Positions 8,883 to 15,407 of a stretch of 23,733 nucleotides of DNA are shown here, one piece after another (the first letter of the stretch is position 1; each line of letters opens with the position of its first letter). The stretch is from an uncultured Rikenellaceae bacterium (GTDB lineage: Bacteria; Bacteroidota; Bacteroidia; Bacteroidales; UBA932). The stretch lies in the NCBI GenBank assembly GCA_937906485.1, contig CALCYB010000026.1, positions 1-23,733 of the forward strand. Direction: 5' to 3'. The notes beneath the pieces are model-generated. The model made no database searches. It was not told the DNA's origin and saw nothing but the letters and a program-made list of their open reading frames with translations. The position numbers and the translations under genes were made by a program.

Positions 8883-10046
8883 TTAGAAAACCGGCATGAT
8901 GTAGATCAAACCCAATGACAAACGATGTTCCCGGTCAGTGGGCAGATGCAATTGTTCTCCTACGCCAATGGAGGCCAGATCATAATAGTTGTAATGGAAA
9001 AAGAAACGGAAATCCTTGCTGCGTGTGGGCATGTACTCCAGACAGAACTGGGCATTCCAGTCTGCCCGGCAGAAACCGGCCGGCACATCCCCATACGGCT
9101 CAAACAAAGCGCCGTATTCCCGAGCCCCCTTCAAGAAAAAGGCCCACTCCGGATGAAAATGCCAATGGAAGTAACCAACCAGGGAATAATACTCCACATT
9201 TTCTATCGTTCTGGCGGACCCGTCCGGGAACAGCGCAGAGCGGCTGATCAGACCATTGGCATCCAGGTCCTGACGGGAATAGTTAAAATCCAGGTAAACA
9301 CCCCAGTTGCCATGCCTGAAAGATTGCCCCATGGTCAGAAAATAAATGTTCTTGCCGACCGCCTGCTGTCCCCACGAAGCAGAATAGCGGAAATCCAGAC
9401 GGCTGTCGTTCAGAAACGACCCGTTCCAGTTGACCGTATACAACAAAGGGGCCCGCGTCGGATCCACCCCTTCAGGCAAGCCGGCATGGAAATACTGGTC
9501 ATCTTCCGTCCCCCGAAGGTTCGCCACCTGCAGAAGCAGCTGCTGGCGTTCCGAAAACTGAATGGTTCCGGTCACCCCCAGTTGGTAACAAGCCACACTG
9601 CCTCCAAAATCACTGTATTGCAGCACATACACCGGAGCAGCCCAGAACTCCTCCCCTCCGAAAGCAAACACCTGCTTGCCCATCGTCAGTGAAAAACGTT
9701 CGAAAGCCTGCCAACGCAGATAGGCATAATCAATGGATTCCAGCAGCCCGTCATACATGTTGGAACGGAAGTTGGCATTGAATGACTGACGGAACTGGTA
9801 GTAGAGACGCTCATTGATCCGGCCCTCCACATTCCAACGGAAGTTGTTCATCTTAAATCGGATACTCGGATCCTCCCCGGGACGCGTGGTGTGCATCACA
9901 GAGCCCCTCATCTGGAACATCATGTCATGGTTTTCCAACCCCTCCTCCCCACTTGTCCGGGCTATCACAGGAGCAAACAGGCCGACCGACAGAAAAGCCA
10001 GCACAGCCGACAGCGTGCTGATTGTTTTATTTTTAGGTATCCTCAT
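8883..10046 (-). CDS. Phosphate-selective (OprO/OprP-like) outer-membrane porin
   Basis: From the ATG at 10046 the product is 387 residues: a signal peptide (hydrophobic core TLSAVLAFLSVGLFAPVIA) followed by a beta-barrel rich in alternating aromatic strands. Family-typical pieces are FKMNNFRWNVEGRINERLYYQFRQSF near the N-terminus, IDYAYLRWQAFERFSLTMGKQVFAFGGEE, and a C-terminal HRLSLGLIYIMPVF ending in the aromatic residue expected of Bam substrates. A reading frame back to a TTG at 10073 exists, but the ATG is preferred because the signal peptide begins there. Despite the family name, phosphate specificity is not shown by the sequence. It lies 73 nt upstream of the RND adaptor on the same strand and may or may not be co-transcribed. 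Confidence 0.85.
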   Translation of the reverse strand: MRIPKNKTISTLSAVLAFLSVGLFAPVIARTSGEEGLENHDMMFQMRGSVMHTTRPGEDPSIRFKMNNFRWNVEGRINERLYYQFRQSFNANFRSNMYDGLLESIDYAYLRWQAFERFSLTMGKQVFAFGGEEFWAAPVYVLQYSDFGGSVACYQLGVTGTIQFSERQQLLLQVANLRGTEDDQYFHAGLPEGVDPTRAPLLYTVNWNGSFLNDSRLDFRYSASWGQQAVGKNIYFLTMGQSFRHGNWGVYLDFNYSRQDLDANGLISRSALFPDGSARTIENVEYYSLVGYFHWHFHPEWAFFLKGAREYGALFEPYGDVPAGFCRADWNAQFCLEYMPTRSKDFRFFFHYNYYDLASIGVGEQLHLPTDREHRLSLGLIYIMPVF

Positions 10047-10109
10047 GATAAATCTGCTTAAATTCGGCGGCAAAAAAAAGCAATAATCCTTACTTCTGCA
10101 ATTATTTAT

Positions 10110-10117
10110 TATCTTTG
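10110..10117 (+). promoter_or_regulatory. -7 box of the hydrogenase promoter
   Basis: TATCTTTG matches TAnnTTTG perfectly, 31 nt before the hydrogenase ATG, giving a leader of ~25 nt. The -33 region is not a good TTTG match (TCCT at 19-nt spacing), so an activator may help. Confidence 0.6.
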
Positions 10118-10148
10118 CGGAAATTAACCTGAATTAACACTCTATTCT

Positions 10149-11597
10149 ATGGCTTTTAACAACAACGTGATGATCGTGCGCCAAAAGTTGCTGCGCAGCC
10201 TGATCAAACTTTGGAACGAAGACCGCCTGGTTGAACAAATTGACCGTCTTCCGATCGAATTTAGCCCCCGGACTGCCCGTCCCAACGGACGCTGCTGTAT
10301 CCATAAGGAACGTGCCGTTTGGAAATATAAAGCGCTGCCTTTGATGGGTTTTGACATGTCTGACGAAACCGACGAACTGACTCCCCTTTCAGAATACGCA
10401 AACAAAGCGATGCAACGCCGTGAACGCGTGAAGGAAAACATCCTCTGCGTCATTGACGAAGCTTGTTCATCTTGTATTCAAAGCCAGTACCACGTCACCA
10501 ACCTGTGTAAAGGTTGCGTCGCCCGTACCTGTATCGTCAACTGTCCCAAACAAGCCATCAAGATCACCAAAACGGGTCAGGCTGAAATCGACCACGATTT
10601 GTGTATCAGTTGCGGTATCTGCCACAAGAGTTGTCCTTACCACGCGATTGTCCACATTCCCGTACCTTGCGAAGAAGCATGCCCGGTAAAGGCCATCAGC
10701 AAAGACGACCGTGGTATCGAACACATTGATGAAAGCAAATGCATCTATTGTGCAAAATGTCTGAACAGCTGTCCTTTCGGTGCGATTTTCGAAATTTCCC
10801 AAGTATTTGATGTGCTGCAAGCCATCCGTCGCGGAGAAAAAGTCATCGCCATGGTTGCCCCGGCTATTCTCGGCCAATACGACGCTCCCCTGGAAAACAT
10901 CTATGGTGCCATCAAGGCCATCGGATTTACCGATGTCTATGAAGTGGCTGAAGGTGCAATGGAAACCATCCGGATCGAAGGTGCCGAATTCCTGCACAAA
11001 ATGCATGAAGGCCAACCGTTCATGACCACTTCCTGCTGCCCGTCTTATATTGAAATGGCCCGCAAGCATGCTCCTGAACTGCAGAAATACATTTCTGACA
11101 CCGGATCACCGATGTACTACACCGCCCGCATCGCACGGAAAGATTATCCGGAAGGACGAATGGTATTCATTGGCCCCTGTGTTGCCAAACGTAAAGAAGC
11201 ACAACGAGACGAAGAAGTGGATTTCGTAATGACTTACGAAGAACTCAACTGCGTACTCGCCGGTATGGGCATCGATGTTCATGGAGCCCAACCTTACCCG
11301 ATGAAGACCAGCTCAATCCGCGATGCTCACCGTTTCGGTACAGGTGGTGGTGTGATGACCGCTGTCAAGAATGCTTTGGGAGAAGAATTCACCAGCAAAT
11401 ACACCGGTCTGCAGATTGCCAACCTGGACAAAAAGACCGTGGGTCTGCTGAAAGCTTACGGAAAGAGTGGCAAGGCACCGGCCAACTTCATCGAAGTGAT
11501 GACTTGTGCTGGCGGTTGCGTGACAGGTCCTGCTACCTTCAACTCTTCCGATGCAGGCCAACGCCTCTTCCAGAAGAAGATCGAAACCATTGGTTAG
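10149..11597 (+). CDS. Monomeric [FeFe]-hydrogenase with ferredoxin-like domains (group B-like)
   Basis: This 482-residue enzyme interconverts protons and H2, most likely evolving H2 from reduced ferredoxin in the cytoplasm. The N-terminal ~100 residues hold few motifs. Cys-rich Fe-S regions follow: CSSC (106-109), CKGCVARTCIVNCP (120-133), CISCGICHKSCP (152-163), CEEACP (174-179) and CIYCAKCLNSCP (198-209). The H-domain carries the catalytic signatures: TSCCPSY with proton-transfer Cys296 and ligand Cys297, GPCVAKRKE with Cys344, FGTGGGVM, and EVMTCAGGC with Cys453 and Cys457. GPC in place of MPC, and TSCCPSY in place of TSCCPGW, point to the group B type rather than classical group A. Maturases HydEFG are not in the window. 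GGT/CGT-rich codon use differs from neighbours and suggests high expression. It ends at a terminator shared with the convergent rubrerythrin. Confidence 0.93.
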   Translation: MAFNNNVMIVRQKLLRSLIKLWNEDRLVEQIDRLPIEFSPRTARPNGRCCIHKERAVWKYKALPLMGFDMSDETDELTPLSEYANKAMQRRERVKENILCVIDEACSSCIQSQYHVTNLCKGCVARTCIVNCPKQAIKITKTGQAEIDHDLCISCGICHKSCPYHAIVHIPVPCEEACPVKAISKDDRGIEHIDESKCIYCAKCLNSCPFGAIFEISQVFDVLQAIRRGEKVIAMVAPAILGQYDAPLENIYGAIKAIGFTDVYEVAEGAMETIRIEGAEFLHKMHEGQPFMTTSCCPSYIEMARKHAPELQKYISDTGSPMYYTARIARKDYPEGRMVFIGPCVAKRKEAQRDEEVDFVMTYEELNCVLAGMGIDVHGAQPYPMKTSSIRDAHRFGTGGGVMTAVKNALGEEFTSKYTGLQIANLDKKTVGLLKAYGKSGKAPANFIEVMTCAGGCVTGPATFNSSDAGQRLFQKKIETIG

Positions 11598-11644
11598 TTC
11601 CGTTGCAGGGGGTTTCCCTGCAAGCGGACATCCACCCTATAAAA

Positions 11645-11679
11645 AGAAGAAACCGGCTGCTCCAGCCGGTTTCTTTTTT
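11645..11679. terminator. Bidirectional intrinsic terminator between hydrogenase and rubrerythrin
   Basis: A 12-bp perfect stem (AAGAAACCGGCT/AGCCGGTTTCTT) with a 5-nt loop runs into T6 on the + strand. A-rich flanking sequence gives a T-rich, less regular tail on the - strand. It serves both convergent genes. Confidence 0.88.
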
Positions 11680-11705
11680 ATTGACAAATCGTTGCTGCCA
11701 ACCGA

Positions 11706-12260
11706 TTATTTCTTGAAGTAACGGTTGTACAAGCCTTCGAAACCTTTTCCGTGACGAGCTTCGTCTTTACACATTTCGTGTACGGTATCGTGAATAGCAT
11801 CCAGGTTTTGTTGTTTCGCCAAAGTAGCAATGCGTTTTTTGTCTTCGCAGGCACCAGCTTCTGCTTCCATCCGTTTTTTGAGGTTGGTCTTGGTATCCCA
11901 TACCACTTCACCGATCAGTTCAGCAAATTTGGCAGCATGTTCTGCTTCTTCCCAAGCATAGCGCTTAAAGGCTTCTGCTACTTCCGGATAGCCTTCGCGG
12001 TCTGCCTGACGGCTCATCGCCAAATACATACCCACTTCAGTACATTCTCCCATAAAGTGAGCTTGAAGGCCTTCCCAGATGACCGGATCACAACCTTTGG
12101 CAACACCAATCACGTGTTCATCCACAAATTGCAAAGCACCTTCGGTTTCCACCAGTTCTTTGAACTTTTCTTGGGGTTGTTTGCATTGGGGACAGGTTTG
12201 AGGAGCTTCAGGGCCTTCGTGTACATAACCGCATACGGTACAAATCCATTTCTTTTCCAT
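11706..12260 (-). CDS. Reverse rubrerythrin (rubredoxin domain first), peroxide-reducing
   Basis: The 184-residue protein begins with a rubredoxin-like iron site, C7xxC10 (CTVCGYVHEG) and C23xxC26 (CPQC). It continues as a ferritin-like four-helix diiron domain: HFMGECTEVGMYLAMSRQA, EAFKRYAWEEAEHAAKFAEL and HDTVHEMCKDEARHGKGFEGL supply the Glu/His ligand pattern. This order is that of reverse rubrerythrins, which reduce hydrogen peroxide (and O2 in some clostridia) with electrons from NAD(P)H-dependent reductases; database entries often call it NADH peroxidase. In this organism it probably protects anaerobic metabolism from oxygen exposure. It has a consensus promoter (12302-12332), a ~37-nt leader, and codon use suggesting strong expression. 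It converges on the hydrogenase, an enzyme class typically sensitive to oxygen. Confidence 0.95.
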   Translation of the reverse strand: MEKKWICTVCGYVHEGPEAPQTCPQCKQPQEKFKELVETEGALQFVDEHVIGVAKGCDPVIWEGLQAHFMGECTEVGMYLAMSRQADREGYPEVAEAFKRYAWEEAEHAAKFAELIGEVVWDTKTNLKKRMEAEAGACEDKKRIATLAKQQNLDAIHDTVHEMCKDEARHGKGFEGLYNRYFKK

Positions 12261-12301
12261 AGTGCTATCGTTTTTAAGTGTGTTTGTTTAAAATTCGTAG
12301 G

Positions 12302-12332
12302 CAAAGATAATCTATTTTTTTCGATTTACAAA
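12302..12332 (-). promoter_or_regulatory. Bacteroidota-type promoter for the rubrerythrin
   Basis: On the - strand, TTTG (12329-12332), a 19-nt spacer and TATCTTTG (12302-12309) match the consensus at every defined position. Transcription should start near 12297. Confidence 0.85.
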
Positions 12333-12409
12333 CAATATTTAATAAATCTTTGTTGATAATAATTCTAATCTGCACAATACTTGTGCTGGATAATTTCAAA
12401 AACTTTCTT

Positions 12410-12417
12410 TAAATTTG
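12410..12417 (+). promoter_or_regulatory. Possible -7 box directly before the guanine deaminase start
   Basis: TAAATTTG matches TAnnTTTG and ends only 4 nt before the ATG at 12422. If used, it would yield a leaderless or nearly leaderless mRNA. No good TTTG is found 19-21 nt upstream, so support is partial. Confidence 0.4.
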
Positions 12418-12421
12418 CTAC

Positions 12422-13711
12422 ATGAACGGACCTACGCTATACAAAGGGGATATTTTCAGTTTCTGCAGCAGCCGCAACGACTACCTCTGGCTGGAAAACG
12501 GCGTACTGCTCGTAGCAGACGGAAAAGTCATCCGAACCGGGGACTACACAACCCTCCGAGAGCAATATCCGGAAGTTCAGGTGGTGGACTACACGGGCAG
12601 GACCCTGATGCCGGGCCTGATTGACAGCCATCTCCATTTCCCGCAATGCGCCATGATCGGCATGTTCGGAAAACAGCTGATGGACTGGCTCAACGACTAC
12701 ACCTTCCCCACGGAAGCCGCCTATGCCGATCCTGATTACGCCCGGCAGCAAGCCCATTACTTCATCCGACAACTCCTGCGCAACGGAACCACCGCGGCCA
12801 TGTCCTACGGCTCCGTTCACCAAGCAAGTGCAGAAGCCCTGCTGCAAGCCGCCAAGGATTGCGGAATATGGATGCTGGCCGGGAAAGTATGGATGGACCG
12901 TAATGCCCCGGACTACCTGCTGGACACCCCTCAGACAGCCTACGACCAGAGCGAAGACCTGATCAGAAAATGGCACCGTGACGGGAGGCTGCGTTACGTG
13001 ATCACTCCCCGGTTTGCCATCACCAGCAGCCCAGAACAATTGGAAGCCGCAGGAGCGCTGCACCGACGCTACCCCGACACCTACATCCAGACCCACCTTT
13101 CCGAAAACCACAACGAGATCCAGTCCGTCGCAAGCCTTTTCCCCGAACGGAAAGACTATTTGGAGGTGTATGAACACTTTGGACTGGTCAACAACCGCTC
13201 ATTCATGGGCCACTGCATCCACCTGGACCGGCAGCAATATACCCGAATGGCAGAACGCGGAGCCACATCCGTCCACTGCCCTACCTCCAACCTGTTTCTG
13301 GGCAGCGGACTATACGACCTCGAACGTGCCGACGAAGCTGGAGTGAAGACCGTGTTGGGAACGGATGTAGCGGCAGGCACTTCCTTCTCCCTGTGGAAGA
13401 CCATGGGAGCCGCCTACCAGATCCAGCAGCTGCGCAACCACGCCGTATCCCCCCTGGACCTGCTCTACCGATGCACCCTCGGTGCCGCTCAGGCATTGGG
13501 TCTTGATGCCTGGATTGGAAGCCTGAAACCGGGCAAGGATGCGGACTTTATCGTCATGAATCCGGAAAGTACCCCCGAAATGGCCGAACGCACACGTTTA
13601 CTGAAGTCCACTGACAAATGGACACTGGAAAACCGGATCTTTGGCTATCAGATGCTCGGCGATGACCGGCATGTGGAACATGTTTACCTGAACGGAAAGA
13701 AGATCCTATGA
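12422..13711 (+). CDS. guaD: Guanine deaminase
   Basis: This 429-residue amidohydrolase should convert guanine to xanthine and ammonia in purine salvage or catabolism. Metal and active-site motifs are all present: PGLIDSHLHFPQ with H70 and H72, THLSENHNE with H225 and E228, FMGHCIHL with H264/H267, and the metal-binding D315 in LGTDVAAGTSFS. The N-terminal YKGDIFSF and the C-terminal IGSLKPGKDADFIVMNP are typical of the composite beta-sandwich of GuaD enzymes, and length is normal. The N-terminus matches the family from the first residues, which supports the ATG at 12422 even though a -7-like box sits just before it. The last codon region overlaps the histidine kinase start by 4 nt (ATGA), so nucleobase metabolism and the two-component system are translationally coupled. 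No purine permease is in the window. Confidence 0.93.
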   Translation: MNGPTLYKGDIFSFCSSRNDYLWLENGVLLVADGKVIRTGDYTTLREQYPEVQVVDYTGRTLMPGLIDSHLHFPQCAMIGMFGKQLMDWLNDYTFPTEAAYADPDYARQQAHYFIRQLLRNGTTAAMSYGSVHQASAEALLQAAKDCGIWMLAGKVWMDRNAPDYLLDTPQTAYDQSEDLIRKWHRDGRLRYVITPRFAITSSPEQLEAAGALHRRYPDTYIQTHLSENHNEIQSVASLFPERKDYLEVYEHFGLVNNRSFMGHCIHLDRQQYTRMAERGATSVHCPTSNLFLGSGLYDLERADEAGVKTVLGTDVAAGTSFSLWKTMGAAYQIQQLRNHAVSPLDLLYRCTLGAAQALGLDAWIGSLKPGKDADFIVMNPESTPEMAERTRLLKSTDKWTLENRIFGYQMLGDDRHVEHVYLNGKKIL

Positions 13712-14691
13712 AAAAAACATTGGCAATACTCGCCTATTCCATCTTCCTGGAAATATGCGTGCACCTGATTACCTACAACCAATTCCGACTTTACGACAAT
13801 TGGCTGCACGAAATCATCAACCACCTGGGGAACATTCTTCCCTTGTTTCTGATTACCTCGGCCCTGGTCTACGTGATTTTCCGCCTCACCGACCGGGGAA
13901 TCATGGCCCGCAAGTTCCTGCCCAAAATCATCGTGGACACAACCTTGTCCATCGGCATTACCATCGGCATCTTTGCCTTGATGCTCTGGTGCTACGGATC
14001 GTTCACCTCATCCATCGATATCCATTACGGAAGCATCCTGGCCATCAACTTCATCACCCTGCTGATGCTGGAGATGCTGTACTACATGTCCAAACGCAAA
14101 ATTGCAGAACGGCAGGGGGGACAAACCAAAGCCCTGGCCATCCAATACCAGTACGATGCCTTTCGGGCACAAGTCAACCCCCACTTTCTCTTCAATTCAC
14201 TGAACATCCTGATCGAAATCATCCACCAGAATCCCCAAAAAGCCGAAGAATTTGCTGAATCATTGGCCGACATCTACCATCATGTACTTCGAACACACCG
14301 CTCTGAAAAGACTCCCGTGGCAGATGAACTGGCTTTTCTGGATTCCTACATCCACATCCTTTCCATCAAATACGGCAATTCGCTCCAGGTAGAAGTCAAG
14401 CGGGACCAGGCTTCACAGCAGCGCCAGCTTGTCCCCTTTACCATGCAGATTCTGATGGAAAACGTCTCCAAGCACAACATCATTTCCGAGAAGCAGCCCA
14501 TGACCGTAAGCATCCTCATCGGACAGGACGGCATCACGTTCTGCAACCGGATCCAACGAAAAATCCTCAAACAACAAAAGCAAGCCGGCGTAGGACTCAA
14601 GTACCTGGCTACCCAATACAGCACCTTCAACAAAGAACTGATCATTGAAGACAACGGAACTGAATTCCGGGTCAAAGCCCCTTATCTATGA
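13708..14691 (+). CDS. LytS/YehU-type membrane sensor histidine kinase
   Basis: The 327-residue protein has four predicted membrane helices at roughly residues 4-22, 38-60, 72-97 and 106-127, with no sizeable extracytoplasmic domain. A short coiled linker leads to a His_kinase (PF06580-type) domain with phospho-acceptor H159 in QVNPHFLFNSLN. An unusual N-box (MENVSKHN, E251-N257, where LVENAIKHN is more common) is followed by ITFCNRI and a G-box-like GVGLKYL (294-300). It would autophosphorylate and pass phosphate to the LytTR regulator that follows, whose start overlaps its stop by 4 nt. The input signal is unknown; the 4-nt overlap with guanine deaminase upstream suggests a link to purines or simply shared expression. 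Confidence 0.92.
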   Translation: MKKTLAILAYSIFLEICVHLITYNQFRLYDNWLHEIINHLGNILPLFLITSALVYVIFRLTDRGIMARKFLPKIIVDTTLSIGITIGIFALMLWCYGSFTSSIDIHYGSILAINFITLLMLEMLYYMSKRKIAERQGGQTKALAIQYQYDAFRAQVNPHFLFNSLNILIEIIHQNPQKAEEFAESLADIYHHVLRTHRSEKTPVADELAFLDSYIHILSIKYGNSLQVEVKRDQASQQRQLVPFTMQILMENVSKHNIISEKQPMTVSILIGQDGITFCNRIQRKILKQQKQAGVGLKYLATQYSTFNKELIIEDNGTEFRVKAPYL

Positions 14692-15407
14692 TACACTACC
14701 TGATTATTGAAGATGAGCAACTGCTCAGTACCCGTCTGGAACGCATGGTCAGCGAACTGAAGCCTTCCTGGAAATTGTCTGGCCGAACCAGCAGCGTAGA
14801 AGAATCCGTAGAATTTCTTCAAAAGGAAGAAGTGGATCTGATCTTCATGGACATTGAACTGTCCGACGGAAACTGTTTCGAAATTCTTGACCGCATCCAT
14901 GTCCGAAAGCCCATCATCTTCACCACAGCTTACGATGAATACGCATTGGAGGCCTTTCAGGTAAACGGAACATCCTACCTGCTGAAACCCATCCGCAAGG
15001 AAGCCCTACTAAGTGCCATTGAGAAACTGGAACAGATCCGGCTCTTCCCGGATGAAAACCCTCATCAGGAGCGGCTGAGGATTCAGACAGGAAATGGCTT
15101 CACGTACCTGAACACCTGTGACATTGCCTGGTTCTGCAAGAACGACCGGTACACGGAAGTACACACCTTCGCCGGTCAACGTTTTCTGCTGGACCAATCC
15201 CTGGACAAAATAGAAAACTCGTTGGCCGGCAACCTGTTCTTCCGGACCTCACGAAACGGTATCGTCAACATCAAGAGCATCTCCTCCATCGAACGCCACA
15301 GCAATGGCCGGTTGAAAATCATAACAATTCCCCCCTCCGAAACCGACATCCTGGTGACGCAAGCCCGAAGGGAGGAATTTCTTTTATGGTTAGGAGATGA
15401 ATTATAA
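14688..15407 (+). CDS. LytTR-family response regulator
   Basis: This 239-residue protein has an N-terminal receiver and a C-terminal LytTR DNA-binding domain. The receiver is intact: acidic E8/D9/E10, phospho-acceptor D55 in DLIFMDIEL, T79/T80 in IIFTTAYDEYALEAF and K100 in LLKPI. The LytTR part (~125-235) shows FTYLNTCDIAWFCKNDRYTEVHT, FFRTSRNGIVNIKSI and a terminal TQARREEFLLWL. It is the cognate partner of the adjacent kinase by 4-nt overlap. LytTR regulators bind paired direct repeats in promoters; I did not find a convincing pair in this window. The stop overlaps the convergent lipoprotein gene by 6 nt. Confidence 0.95.
   Translation: MIHYLIIEDEQLLSTRLERMVSELKPSWKLSGRTSSVEESVEFLQKEEVDLIFMDIELSDGNCFEILDRIHVRKPIIFTTAYDEYALEAFQVNGTSYLLKPIRKEALLSAIEKLEQIRLFPDENPHQERLRIQTGNGFTYLNTCDIAWFCKNDRYTEVHTFAGQRFLLDQSLDKIENSLAGNLFFRTSRNGIVNIKSISSIERHSNGRLKIITIPPSETDILVTQARREEFLLWLGDEL

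Noticed and set aside
15300..15400. Imperfect repeat AATTCC...CCTCC / GGAGGAATT near the end of the LytTR gene as a terminator for the BACON lipoprotein gene
   Set aside because: The arms are interrupted and ~37 nt apart, and there is no T-run in the needed orientation.
13708..15407. LytS/LytTR pair as a quorum-sensing (AgrC/AgrA-like) system
   Set aside because: There is no autoinducer peptide or AgrB-like gene nearby, and the kinase is of the PF06580 type with a short sensor.
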